From Paenibacillus phytorum (GTDB taxonomy: Bacteria > Bacillota > Bacilli > Paenibacillales > NBRC-103111), in assembly GCF_013141715.1 (NCBI RefSeq), contig NZ_WHOA01000147.1, positions 1-64,000 of the forward strand: DNA of 64,000 nucleotides, written 5' to 3'. Position numbers and translations under genes: made by a program. This document shows positions 43,458 to 52,889 of this stretch, piece after piece; the stretch's first letter is position 1; each line of letters starts with the position of its first letter. The notes beneath the pieces are model-generated. The model worked only from the letters and a program-made list of their open reading frames with translations. It was not told the origin of the DNA and did not search any database.

Positions 43458-44974
43458 AACAATCCGAGGCCCTAAAGCTTCCTGCTGCTCCTGTTGTCCA
43501 AGTGGGCGACGGGCAGCATGAGCTTTGGACAGGAGAGTATTTCAACGAAGGTGTAGGCGGCCAAGGCGGATTGTTTGATAAGCTGAATGAGGAGTGTGGG
43601 GTGTTCGGGGTGTATGGTCATCCCGACGCTTCCTCTCTGTGCTATTACGGGCTGCATGCATTGCAGCATCGTGGACAGGAAAGTGCCGGCATATGCACAG
43701 TGGAAGACGGTAAGTTTAACTATTATCGCGGCATGGGACTGGCCAAAGAGGTGTTCACTAACGAGAATTTGTCGCCTCTGACAGGTTCCACAGCGATTGC
43801 GCATGTGCGTTATTCCACAGCAGGCGAGAGCAAGCTAGCGAATGCACAACCGCTTGTTTTCAAATACCGTGAGGGCGATCTTGCGATTGCGACGAATGGT
43901 AACCTCGATAATGCAAACATTATTAAACGGGAGCTTGAGCGGAAGGGTTCGATTTTCCAAACAACAAGCGACACCGAGGTTATGGCGCATTTGATTGCCC
44001 GTTCGGAGCACGACGATATTGTGGATGCGGTTAAAGATGCGATGAATCAAGTTATCGGCGGCTTTGCCTTCCTGATCGTCACCAAGGACAAATTGATCGC
44101 TGCGCTCGATCCGAACGGACTTCGTCCCTTCATGATCGGCCGTCTGGGAGATGCGTACTTGTTCGCTTCCGAGTCCTGCGCCTTCGATGCGGTGGGAGCT
44201 ACGTATTTCCGTGATGTGCAGCCGGGGGAAATCATCGTGATTGACCGCGACGGCTTCCGGTCGGAGCGTTTCACGGAAAGCGGCCGACGCGCGATTTGTG
44301 CGATGGAGTATATCTACTTTGCTCGTCCAGATAGTGACATTGATACGGTGAATATTCACTCCGCACGTAAGCGGATGGGTAAGAAACTGGCGATGGAAGC
44401 TTTCGTTGACGCTGATATTGTAACAGGGGTGCCGGATTCGAGTATTTCGGCTGCAATTGGTTATGCGGAACAAACGGGTATCCCTTATGAGCTGGGTCTG
44501 ATCAAGAACCGCTACACAGGCCGGACATTCATCATTCCAAGCCAAGAACTTCGTGAGCAAGGTGTTAAAATGAAGCTGAGTGCCGTTCGCAAAGTCGTCG
44601 AAGGCAAGCGTGTTGTCATGATTGATGACTCCATCGTTCGCGGGACAACGTCACTCCGAATCGTCAATTTACTTAGAGAAGCTGGAGCAACAGAAGTGCA
44701 CGTGCGTATCTCTTCGCCACCTTTTATGAACCCATGCTACTACGGGATTGATACACCGGATCGGAAAGAGCTGATCGCTGCGATGAATTCTATTGAAGAG
44801 ATTCGTAAAGCGATCAACGCGGATTCCCTGCATTTTTTGACAAAAGAAGGTTTGCTGGATTCGATCGGTCAAGGTTCGGCAGGGGCGGAAAGCGGCTACT
44901 GTACGGCTTGCTTCGATAATACTTATCCAACAGAAATTGTGGATGTTACTAAGGTTGGTTGTGCTTGCGATTAA
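43442..44974 (+). CDS. purF: Glutamine PRPP amidotransferase
   Basis: A 510-residue enzyme catalysing the first committed step, PRPP to phosphoribosylamine. The mature N-terminal nucleophile is Cys52 in EECGVFG, so the propeptide would be 51 residues, much longer than the 11 of B. subtilis. The PRPP loop is VVMIDDSIVRGTT. Cysteines in SGYCTACF and the C-terminal GCACD fit a [4Fe-4S] cluster of the Bacillus type. The ATG overlaps purL by 16 bp with GGAAGG upstream; no better start nearer Cys52 is obvious. Confidence 0.95.
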   Translation: MSNGIKQSEALKLPAAPVVQVGDGQHELWTGEYFNEGVGGQGGLFDKLNEECGVFGVYGHPDASSLCYYGLHALQHRGQESAGICTVEDGKFNYYRGMGLAKEVFTNENLSPLTGSTAIAHVRYSTAGESKLANAQPLVFKYREGDLAIATNGNLDNANIIKRELERKGSIFQTTSDTEVMAHLIARSEHDDIVDAVKDAMNQVIGGFAFLIVTKDKLIAALDPNGLRPFMIGRLGDAYLFASESCAFDAVGATYFRDVQPGEIIVIDRDGFRSERFTESGRRAICAMEYIYFARPDSDIDTVNIHSARKRMGKKLAMEAFVDADIVTGVPDSSISAAIGYAEQTGIPYELGLIKNRYTGRTFIIPSQELREQGVKMKLSAVRKVVEGKRVVMIDDSIVRGTTSLRIVNLLREAGATEVHVRISSPPFMNPCYYGIDTPDRKELIAAMNSIEEIRKAINADSLHFLTKEGLLDSIGQGSAGAESGYCTACFDNTYPTEIVDVTKVGCACD

Positions 44975-45081
44975 TTGGTTAATAGATTGGGAATGCAAAA
45001 AAATGGAATAGACACAACGGGCGGGTCTCGCTTAGGCGGAGGACCACCCGATACATAGACAAACTAAGGAGTGGAAGCGAA

Positions 45082-46122
45082 GTGTCGGATGCTTACAAAA
45101 AGGCTGGAGTCGATATCGCGGCAGGGAACGAAGCAGTAGAACGGATGAAAAAGCACGTCAAACGGACTTTCCGTCCTGAAGTGTTAACTGACCTCGGTGG
45201 CTTCGGCGGGCTGTTCAGCTTGAACAAAGACAAGTACGAGGAGCCTGTTCTCGTATCTGGTACGGACGGCGTGGGCACGAAGCTGAAGATCGCTTTTGCA
45301 ATGGATAAACATGATACGATTGGGATCGACGCTGTTGCGATGTGCGTGAATGATATTATCGTTCAAGGCGCGGAGCCGCTTTTTTTCCTCGACTATCTCG
45401 CTTGTGACAAAGTAATTCCAGAGAAAATTGAAGCTATCGTTAAAGGGATCGCTGACGGTTGTGCGCAGTCTGGCTGCTCACTCATCGGTGGCGAAACGGC
45501 GGAAATGCCGGGCATGTATGCGTCAGGGGAGTATGACATTGCCGGGTTTACGGTTGGAATCGTCGACAAGAAAAAGATCATCGATGGTACAACGATCCGT
45601 CCTGGAGACGTGGTTCTAGGTCTGGCATCGAGCGGTGTGCACAGTAACGGGTTCTCTCTTGTGCGCAAGCTTTTGCTGGAAGATGGCGGTTATACGCTTC
45701 AAGGTCATGTTGAAGAACTAGGTGATAAGCTTGGTAACGTGCTGCTTGAGCCAACGAAGCTTTATGTGAAGCCAGTTCTTGCGATGCTTGAAGATGTTGC
45801 GATCAAAGGGATGGCACACATTACAGGCGGTGGCTTTATCGAAAATATTCCGCGCGTTCTGCCTGAAGGCGTGAACGTCGAAATCCAATATGGATCGTGG
45901 CCGATTCTTCCGATTTTTGAGTTGATGCAGCGTGAGGGCGGCATTTCGAACAACGATATGTTCCGCACGTTCAACATGGGCATCGGGATGGTTGTTATCG
46001 TTGGCGCAGACGATGCGGAGAAAGCTATTGCCGCAGCTGAAGCACAAGGCGAAAAAGCCTACCGTTTAGGCGTTGTTACTGAAGGCGAGCGTGTAGTGAC
46101 GTTCCAAGGAGCTGAGGTTTAA
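45082..46122 (+). CDS. purM: Phosphoribosylformylglycinamidine cyclo-ligase
   Basis: A 346-residue AIR synthetase that closes the imidazole ring. SYKxAGVDI-like DAYKKAGVDIAAG begins it, with VSGTDGVGTKLKIA and GGETAEMPGMY following, and GGGFIENIPRVLP later. GTG 45082 follows AAGGAGTGG. A GC-rich hairpin with CGGGCGGGT/ACCACCCG arms (45020-45052) lies in the gap after purF. It shares one base with the purN start. Confidence 0.97.
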   Translation: MSDAYKKAGVDIAAGNEAVERMKKHVKRTFRPEVLTDLGGFGGLFSLNKDKYEEPVLVSGTDGVGTKLKIAFAMDKHDTIGIDAVAMCVNDIIVQGAEPLFFLDYLACDKVIPEKIEAIVKGIADGCAQSGCSLIGGETAEMPGMYASGEYDIAGFTVGIVDKKKIIDGTTIRPGDVVLGLASSGVHSNGFSLVRKLLLEDGGYTLQGHVEELGDKLGNVLLEPTKLYVKPVLAMLEDVAIKGMAHITGGGFIENIPRVLPEGVNVEIQYGSWPILPIFELMQREGGISNNDMFRTFNMGIGMVVIVGADDAEKAIAAAEAQGEKAYRLGVVTEGERVVTFQGAEV

Positions 46123-46733
46123 TGCAGCCTTACCGAATTGCGATTTTTGCTTCGGGCAGCGGCTCGAATTTCCAGGCCATCGTAGATCAGGTACAGAAGG
46201 GGAAGCTTGATGTCAGCATCGAGCTTCTTGTCTGTGACCGCCCGCAAGCGTATGTGGTGGAGCGTGCTATAGAGGCGAAGGTACCTGTATTCACGTTTGT
46301 TCCGAAGGAATACGAGAGTCGTGAGGCTTACGAGGCTCTTATCCTTAAGGAGCTGAACGATCGTCAGGTTGACCTCATCGTTATGGCCGGCTACATGCGG
46401 ATTATTACGAATGTGCTGGTTGAGCCGTATTTCGGGCGCATGATCAACATTCATCCATCGCTGCTGCCGTCATTTCCCGGCGTGCGTGCGATCGAGCAGG
46501 CCGTCGAGTACGGCGTAAAGCAAACCGGCGTGACCGTTCACTTCGTGGACGGCGGGCTGGACTCCGGGCCGATCATCGCGCAGCGGGCCGTGGAGATCCA
46601 CGAGCACGAGACTGCGGACTCGCTGGCCGAGCGCATCCATGCGGCTGAGCACGTGCTGCTGCCGCAGGTGATTCGCTGGCTGCGCGAGGACCGCGTGAGC
46701 TTGGATGGCCGCAGGGTTAGCGTGCGGTCGTAG
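46122..46733 (+). CDS. purN: Phosphoribosylglycinamide formyltransferase
   Basis: A 203-residue folate-dependent GAR transformylase. It has IAIFASGSGSNFQAI for substrate binding, MAGYMRIIT, the catalytic NIHPSLLPSFPG segment and VTVHFVDGGLDSGPII. Translation is coupled to purM (TAATG). The last third is notably GC-rich compared with the neighbours. Confidence 0.96.
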   Translation: MQPYRIAIFASGSGSNFQAIVDQVQKGKLDVSIELLVCDRPQAYVVERAIEAKVPVFTFVPKEYESREAYEALILKELNDRQVDLIVMAGYMRIITNVLVEPYFGRMINIHPSLLPSFPGVRAIEQAVEYGVKQTGVTVHFVDGGLDSGPIIAQRAVEIHEHETADSLAERIHAAEHVLLPQVIRWLREDRVSLDGRRVSVRS

Positions 46734-46796
46734 GTTGGTGCCGTAACTCCTGAGATTAAGGTCCCCTGTGGATAACTCGGCTGTGCGCGATGCTGT

Positions 46797-47093
46797 TTTA
46801 TATCACTTAAAGTAGCTGTTTTACGCCAATTGCGTGAGTTTGGCCGAAGTTAAAGATGTTTTTCATCGCTAAGCTGGGCTGAGCGGTAGAAATAGCTACT
46901 GTAAGGATGTTTTTCAGCGTTACCGCGGTGGATTTACCCTATATGAGTGAGTTTGGTCGATGTTAAGGATGTTTTTCATCGCTAAGTTGGGCTGAGCGGA
47001 GGAAATAGCTACTTTAAGGATGTTTTACATCGTTACCGCGACGGTATTACCCTATATGAGTGAGCTTGATCGAAGTTAAGGATGTTTTTCATC
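46797..47093. repeat. Palindrome array, family 4, inside the pur operon
   Basis: GATGTTTTTCATC-type units (GATG/CATC arms) are centred at 46861, 46912, 46974, 47025 and 47087, spaced 51, 62, 51 and 62 bp, with a weaker unit about 62 bp earlier. As a result 46850-46962 and 46963-47075 are 113 bp tandem repeats with a partial third copy. The array fills the 416 bp between purN and purH, a gap without any gene. Confidence 0.85.
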
Positions 47094-47149
47094 GCTATGT
47101 TGGGATGAGCGGGAGAAGTTACAAATATAATTTTCTGGGAGGAAGCATA

Positions 47150-48697
47150 GTGGCAATCAAAAGAGCACTGATCAGCGTTTTCGATAAGACGGGAATTGTT
47201 GAATTCGCGAGCGAGCTGTCGAAGCTGGGCGTTGAGATCATTTCTACGGGCGGTACGCTTAGTTTGTTGAAGGATAAAGGGGTGCCGGTTATCGGTATTT
47301 CCGAGGTTACAGGGTTTCCGGAGATCATGGATGGCCGCGTTAAAACGCTTCATCCGAATGTTCACGGCGGACTACTGGCTGTTCGTGACAACGTGGAGCA
47401 CCAAGAGAGCATGAAGAAGCTCGGTTTGGAGTATATTGATCTGGTTGTCGTGAATTTGTATCCTTTTGCTGAAACGATTGCGAAGCCTGATGTGACTTAC
47501 GAAGATGCGATTGAGAACATCGATATCGGTGGGCCGACGATGCTTCGTTCCGCAGCTAAGAACCATGCGTTTGTTTCCGTTATCGTGGATACAACCGACT
47601 ATGCGAAGGTGCTGGAAGAAGTGCAAGAGACTGGCGACACAACGCTGGAAACGCGCAAACGTCTAGCAGCCAAAGTGTTCCGTCATACTGGAGCTTACGA
47701 TGCTTTGATTGGTGACTACTTGACTGGCCTGCAAGGCGAGCCTTACCCAGAGCGCTATACAGTGACTTATGAGAAAATGCAGGAGCTTCGTTACGGAGAG
47801 AACCCGCATCAAAGCGCGGCTTTCTATCGTAAGCCGAATGCGGCTGCTGGCAACATTACAACAGCTGAACAGTTGCACGGTAAAGAATTATCGTACAATA
47901 ATATTAACGACGCTAATACTGCTCTTCAGATTGTTAAAGAATTCAGCGAGCCTGCGGTTGTAGCCGTTAAGCACATGAATCCTTGCGGCGTAGGTATCGG
48001 TACAAATGTGCTTGAAGCTTACACGAAAGCGTACAATGCAGACCCAACGTCCATCTTTGGTGGTATCGTAGCTGCGAACCGTGCGGTTGACGAAGCGACA
48101 GCTCAATTGCTGCATGAGATTTTCCTAGAAATCGTCATTGCGCCTGATTTTACACCGGAAGCGCTCGATATCCTTTCTAAAAAGAAAAACATTCGCCTAC
48201 TCAAAGTAAGCGGCTTAGATACAGTAGCTGGCCGTAAAGCGGAGCCAGTGATTACAACGGTTGAAGGTGGCATGCTCGTACAAGCTAGCGATGCTTACCA
48301 GCTGACCGAAGCTGACTTGAAAGTCGTTTCGGAGCGTCAACCGACGGCTGAAGAGATGAAACAATTGCTTTTCGCATGGAAAGTTGTTAAGCACGTTAAA
48401 TCTAACGCAATCGTACTCGTTGCAGACGACATGACGGTTGGCGTTGGCGCAGGTCAAATGAACCGCGTTGGCGCAGCCAAAATTGCCATTGAGCAAGCTG
48501 GCGACAAGGCAAAAGGCTCCGTCCTTTCTTCCGATGCTTTCTTCCCAATGGGCGACACGCTCGAAATGGCAGCAAAAGCGGGAATCACAGCGGTGATTCA
48601 ACCAGGCGGCTCCATTAAAGACGAAGAATCCATCCGCGTAGCGAACGAAAATGGCATTGCCATGGTCATGACAGGCGTTCGTCACTTTAAACACTAA
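47150..48697 (+). CDS. purH: AICAR transformylase / IMP cyclohydrolase
   Basis: A 515-residue bifunctional enzyme for the last two steps to IMP. The N-terminal MGS-like cyclohydrolase domain spans about residues 1-195 (ISTGGTLSLLKDKG, DGRVKTLHPNVHGG). The C-terminal transformylase domain follows (LRYGENPHQSAAFY, VKHMNPCGVG, with the catalytic KH pair). GTG 47150 follows GGGAGG; the upstream open frame lies in the repeat array and is ignored. Confidence 0.97.
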   Translation: MAIKRALISVFDKTGIVEFASELSKLGVEIISTGGTLSLLKDKGVPVIGISEVTGFPEIMDGRVKTLHPNVHGGLLAVRDNVEHQESMKKLGLEYIDLVVVNLYPFAETIAKPDVTYEDAIENIDIGGPTMLRSAAKNHAFVSVIVDTTDYAKVLEEVQETGDTTLETRKRLAAKVFRHTGAYDALIGDYLTGLQGEPYPERYTVTYEKMQELRYGENPHQSAAFYRKPNAAAGNITTAEQLHGKELSYNNINDANTALQIVKEFSEPAVVAVKHMNPCGVGIGTNVLEAYTKAYNADPTSIFGGIVAANRAVDEATAQLLHEIFLEIVIAPDFTPEALDILSKKKNIRLLKVSGLDTVAGRKAEPVITTVEGGMLVQASDAYQLTEADLKVVSERQPTAEEMKQLLFAWKVVKHVKSNAIVLVADDMTVGVGAGQMNRVGAAKIAIEQAGDKAKGSVLSSDAFFPMGDTLEMAAKAGITAVIQPGGSIKDEESIRVANENGIAMVMTGVRHFKH

Positions 48698-48763
48698 AAC
48701 AATTGAGAATGCTCACGATCATTAACAGGACCGTGGGCATTCCCCATGAGAGGGGTTTCCTAG

Positions 48764-50023
48764 ATGCGTGTATTAGTTATTGGACGAGGCGGGCGTGAGC
48801 ACGCGATAGTATGGGCACTCAGCAAAAGCCCGAAGATCAGCAAATTGTTCTGTGCACCGGGGAACGGCGGGATTGCTGGATTGGCGGAATGTGTGCCGAT
48901 TACGGAACTGCAATTCGAGGAGATCAGTACATTTGCGAAGGAGCAGGCGATTGACCTCGTGATGGTAGCACCTGATGATCCATTAGCAGCAGGTTTGGTT
49001 GACCATTTGGAGTCCAAAGGTATCGAGGCTTTCGGACCTCGCGCTAACGCGGCGATCATTGAGGGCAGCAAGGTGTTTATGAAGGAGCTTTTGAAGAAAT
49101 ATAGCATCCCTACGGCTGCTTACGAGTCTTTCGACGCTTATGAGCCAGCGCTTGCTTACTTACGCAGTCAATCGGCTCCAATCGTGATTAAAGCAGATGG
49201 CTTGGCTGCAGGCAAAGGGGTTACAGTTGCCCAAACAATGGAGGAAGCGGAAGCAGCGCTTCGCGATATTATGGTGGATCAGGTGTTTGGCAAATCCGGC
49301 GCGAGCGTAGTTATTGAGGAATTCCTAACGGGACAAGAGATGTCCCTGCTAGCCTTTGTGGATGGGTCCACGGTTCGCCTCATGGTGCCATCACAGGATC
49401 ATAAGCCTGTTTTTGATAACGATAAAGGGCCAAATACGGGCGGAATGGGTACATATTCACCGCTGCCGCATATCCCTGAGTCGATTGTACAGGAAGCGCT
49501 TGTGAACATCGTTCAGCCTACAGCTGATGCGATGGTAAAAGAGGGCCGTCCATTCAAAGGCGTGCTTTACGCCGGTTTGATTTTGACCCCGAATGGCGTG
49601 AAAACTATTGAGTTTAACGCTCGTTTCGGCGATCCAGAGACGCAGGTCATTTTGCCTCGCCTCAAAACTGATCTGCTCGATATTTTCCTTGCCATCAACA
49701 ACGGAACGTTGGCTGACCAGCCGATCGAGTGGAGCGAGGAAGCGGCAGTTTGTGTCATTGTAGCTTCACCGGGCTACCCAGGTCCTTACCCGAAGGGGCT
49801 GCCTATTACTGGACTGGATCAAGTGCAAGACTCGCTAGTGTTCCACGCGGGGACAGCCATCGAAGACGGCCAAATCGTCACCAATGGCGGACGCGTTCTC
49901 GGAATCACAGGCCTAGGCAAGGATATCATTGAAGCTCGTCAGAAAGCTTATGCGGATGCGGATCGGATCCATTTTGACGGAAAGCATTACCGTACGGATA
50001 TTGCGATGAAAGCATTGAAATAG
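48764..50023 (+). CDS. purD: Phosphoribosylglycinamide synthetase
   Basis: A 419-residue ATP-grasp ligase joining phosphoribosylamine and glycine. It begins MRVLVIGRGGREHAIVWAL, has KADGLAAGKGVTVA for ATP binding and IEFNARFGDPETQ at the metal site. Between purH and purD an imperfect hairpin with GAATGC/GCATTC arms (48707-48742) may modulate readthrough. It ends the operon, followed by a terminator. Confidence 0.97.
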   Translation: MRVLVIGRGGREHAIVWALSKSPKISKLFCAPGNGGIAGLAECVPITELQFEEISTFAKEQAIDLVMVAPDDPLAAGLVDHLESKGIEAFGPRANAAIIEGSKVFMKELLKKYSIPTAAYESFDAYEPALAYLRSQSAPIVIKADGLAAGKGVTVAQTMEEAEAALRDIMVDQVFGKSGASVVIEEFLTGQEMSLLAFVDGSTVRLMVPSQDHKPVFDNDKGPNTGGMGTYSPLPHIPESIVQEALVNIVQPTADAMVKEGRPFKGVLYAGLILTPNGVKTIEFNARFGDPETQVILPRLKTDLLDIFLAINNGTLADQPIEWSEEAAVCVIVASPGYPGPYPKGLPITGLDQVQDSLVFHAGTAIEDGQIVTNGGRVLGITGLGKDIIEARQKAYADADRIHFDGKHYRTDIAMKALK

Positions 50024-50034
50024 CGTAAGCCTAT

Positions 50035-50073
50035 AAAGCACAGCCTTTTGTTCATCAAAGGGTTGTGCTTTTT
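50035..50073 (+). terminator. Terminator of the pur operon
   Basis: AAAGCACA...CC pairs with GG...TGTGCTTT, followed by T residues. Confidence 0.85.
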
Positions 50074-50184
50074 CATTTTTCTCAGTCCGTTTGTAAAAAA
50101 TATGTAATTAATTGACCGTTGTAAGCGTTTTTTATGTTTTGTATACTAGGCAGTATTAGGTAAGTAGCAAAGCGAGGCTGAATC

Positions 50185-51921
50185 ATGACAATACTTAAAA
50201 TTGCGGGGTTACATCCGAAGCCGCATTCGTTGAAATATCGTCTAATCCTGATCCTGTTTATCAGCTCACTCGCACCCTTAATTATCATTGGGAGCATTTC
50301 CTATTTCTCCATGTATGCGATTTTACAAAATAAAGCAGAGGGCGGAGTCCAAAGCAATTTGCACCAGGTAAGGCTTTTGCTTGAAGATACGCTCGGTCAG
50401 TTAAATCACACTTCTCAACAGCTCGCCTTTGACGGGAGGGTTGGCAAAAGCCTAGAGAACTATTTATCAGCTGATTTATATGAAAAGAAAAGATTGAATG
50501 ACGAGATCAGAAGCGAGTTAGGCTTGATTCATTTTACGAACCCGACCCTTGGATTAATGTTTTATTACTTTGAGAAAGACAAGCAGGTATTATTTGAGAA
50601 TTTTAACGTTCGTGACGATTATGACCTTAAGCAGTTACCTGTCCTTATCAAATTCGATAAACTTACTTATATGGGACCGCATCTTTCTTTAAACCCCATC
50701 GACGGCAATGAAGTGCTGTCCATCCTGCGCAAAGTCGAGCTGCCGGATCGTGACGATGTATATGTCTATATTGAAACTAATTTTAAATTGGCCGAAAGCA
50801 TACTCAAAGACAACGATCAATTCGGCGGCAACTTGGTACATCTTATCGTCGATAATCATGGCCAAATTGTTTATAGCGAGAATTCAACTGATTTTCCTGT
50901 CGGCATGCTGCATAATGCCAATAACCAATCGAATAAAGACACTTCGGGCAAATATATGATGTTTGAGGAGACCAGCAATCAATCTTGGAAGGTATTGGCC
51001 GCTGTCCCCAAATCGGTATACAACCTCGAAGTAAATAGGTGGATAAAGCAGTTCGCCTTTTTTGCCATCTTAACGCTTATAGCAAGTTTCTTCATTGCTT
51101 GGCTGATTTGGCGAACGGTATACCGTCCGCTCAAGCTGCTGAGTACGGATATTCGCAATGTAAAAAGCAACAACGAGGTTTTCCCGAGAAGACAATCTCA
51201 GATCTTGGAGTTTGCTGTTATTTATAAAGAGTTTGCCGAAATGAGAAGCCGTATCTTCGAATTAATTGGTGAGGTAGAGCAGAAGGAACAAGGCAAAGCA
51301 TTTCTCGAAGTCGAGAAATTAATGACGCAAATCAATCCTCATTTCATTCACAATACGCTCGATACCATCCGCTGGCTGGCTCGTGCCAATGGGCAGAAGG
51401 ATATAGACCGCTTGGTTTCGACGCTAAACAAAGTGCTCTATTATAATCTCGGTAAAGGCGGACCCGCCAGAATTAAAGATGAGATTGAGGCTTTAAAAAA
51501 TTATGTCGAGCTGCAGGGGATCCGTTATAACTTTCAATTTGATGTGAAAATCCACGCCGATTCCGAGGCGCTTGAGCTGCCGGTTCCACGGTTCATTCTA
51601 CAGCCGCTTGTTGAAAATGCGTTATATCACGGCTTGGAGGATAAAGGCATTATCGAAGTCAGTGTCATAGAAGACGGTGAATCGCATGTCATTATTGAAG
51701 TTAGAGACAATGGAGACGGGATGACAGAGGAAGAGATTGATCAATTAATGAGCGAGAATACATTAGAGAAAAAGAAGGTAGGTATGGGAATCGGGCTGCA
51801 ATATGTAAACCGTATGGTGAAGTTCCAATTCGGAGCGGCCGCGAGTTTTCATATTAAAAGCACAATCGGCTCAGGGACGACGATCATACTTCGTCTTCCA
51901 ATAGGAGGTGTACTCGAATGA
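50185..51921 (+). CDS. YesM-family sensor histidine kinase
   Basis: A 578-residue membrane kinase. Helices near residues 17-40 and 285-310 flank a large extracytoplasmic Cache-type domain. A HAMP-like region leads to the HisK_6 (His_kinase) domain with His386 in INPHFIHNTLD and a HATPase domain (QPLVENALYHG, DNGDGM, GMGIGLQYV). Its stop overlaps the response regulator by 4 bp. Such pairs next to Lpl-type ABC genes usually sense the transported glycan; the ligand is unknown. Confidence 0.9.
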   Translation: MTILKIAGLHPKPHSLKYRLILILFISSLAPLIIIGSISYFSMYAILQNKAEGGVQSNLHQVRLLLEDTLGQLNHTSQQLAFDGRVGKSLENYLSADLYEKKRLNDEIRSELGLIHFTNPTLGLMFYYFEKDKQVLFENFNVRDDYDLKQLPVLIKFDKLTYMGPHLSLNPIDGNEVLSILRKVELPDRDDVYVYIETNFKLAESILKDNDQFGGNLVHLIVDNHGQIVYSENSTDFPVGMLHNANNQSNKDTSGKYMMFEETSNQSWKVLAAVPKSVYNLEVNRWIKQFAFFAILTLIASFFIAWLIWRTVYRPLKLLSTDIRNVKSNNEVFPRRQSQILEFAVIYKEFAEMRSRIFELIGEVEQKEQGKAFLEVEKLMTQINPHFIHNTLDTIRWLARANGQKDIDRLVSTLNKVLYYNLGKGGPARIKDEIEALKNYVELQGIRYNFQFDVKIHADSEALELPVPRFILQPLVENALYHGLEDKGIIEVSVIEDGESHVIIEVRDNGDGMTEEEIDQLMSENTLEKKKVGMGIGLQYVNRMVKFQFGAAASFHIKSTIGSGTTIILRLPIGGVLE

Positions 51922-52703
51922 TAAAAGTTATGGTTGTGGATGATGATCACTTGGTGCGTAAAGGCTTCATCGCGATGATGCCTTGGCGTGAGCATAACCT
52001 AGAGGTCGTAGGAGAAGCCGGTAACGGTAAAAAAGCTTTGGAGTTTCTGGAGAATAATCAGGTGGACTTGCTCATTACCGATTTAGCGATGCCTGTCATG
52101 TCAGGTATAGATTTGATGAGGTGTGTGAAAGAACGTTATCGGGATATTAGTATGGTCGTATTGACGTTTCATCAGGATTTTGAACTGATTCAGGAAGCGC
52201 TCCGCCTAGGGGCACTGGATTATATGACCAAGGTTGAGCTTGAACATGAGCAGATGGACGAAATATTAAGAAGAATTGTAGGTAAAATGCAGGAGCAGAA
52301 TGTACGAACAAGGGAAACGAAAGCAGAGATCCAGGGAACTCCTACGTTTGCCGAAGAGGATGAAGGACCGTATTCGCCGGAAGTGAAAGCGAGTATTTGG
52401 AAGGCAGTAGACATTATTCATCAAGAGTTTCAAAATGAACTTCTTCTGCCGGACATCGCAAAAAGGGTGAACATGAGCCGCAGCTATTTCAGCCGCTGTT
52501 TTCGAGATATTGCCGGGAAAACGTTTAACGATTATATCCGGGAAGTGCGGGTGAATCACGCGAAAGTATTGCTTTGTCAAAAAGGGAAAACGATTAGTTG
52601 GATTGCCACACAGGCTGGGTATCCGAATGAAAAATATTTTGGCAAAGTGTTCCGTGAGTTGACGGGGATGCTGCCCGGTGAGTTTCGCAAGAGCCAGACT
52701 TAA
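51918..52703 (+). CDS. YesN-family response regulator (AraC type)
   Basis: A 261-residue regulator. The receiver has Asp8-Asp10 and phosphoacceptor Asp55 (LLITDLAMPV). A linker precedes a C-terminal AraC helix-turn-helix pair (LLPDIAKRVNMSRSYFSRCF; ISWIATQAGYPNEKYFGKVF). It is shorter than many YesN proteins, which are over 500 residues. It probably activates the adjacent ABC transporter operon. Confidence 0.9.
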   Translation: MIKVMVVDDDHLVRKGFIAMMPWREHNLEVVGEAGNGKKALEFLENNQVDLLITDLAMPVMSGIDLMRCVKERYRDISMVVLTFHQDFELIQEALRLGALDYMTKVELEHEQMDEILRRIVGKMQEQNVRTRETKAEIQGTPTFAEEDEGPYSPEVKASIWKAVDIIHQEFQNELLLPDIAKRVNMSRSYFSRCFRDIAGKTFNDYIREVRVNHAKVLLCQKGKTISWIATQAGYPNEKYFGKVFRELTGMLPGEFRKSQT

Positions 52704-52732
52704 ATTCGGGCTTTCACTTAGCGACAGTACAC

Positions 52733-52802
52733 AAATCGTCTCCAAAGAAGTGCACTTTTGTCTCCTAAAACGTTCCCGGAATGCCAAATTAGGAGACGAT
52801 TT
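52733..52802. repeat. Inverted repeat in the regulator-ABC gap
   Basis: AAATCGTCTCC (52733-52743) and GGAGACGATTT (52792-52802) are exact inverted copies. A related TTTTGTCTCCTAAAA (52756-52770) and TTGCTCCTAAACG (52802-52814) lie between and after. Centres of the outer units are about 53 bp apart, near the spacing of the other arrays. It may be a degenerate array or a regulator site. Confidence 0.55.
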
Positions 52803-52889
52803 GCTCCTAAACGTAAGACATTAACTGACCCGAATGTCTTTCATTTTCTTTAAAATGTAAGTGCAGGGTTATTAATGAGGAGGGGCAAT

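Noticed and set aside
43835..44560. Minus-strand open frame of 241 codons
   Set aside because: Opposite strand of purF, without family similarity; shadow frame.
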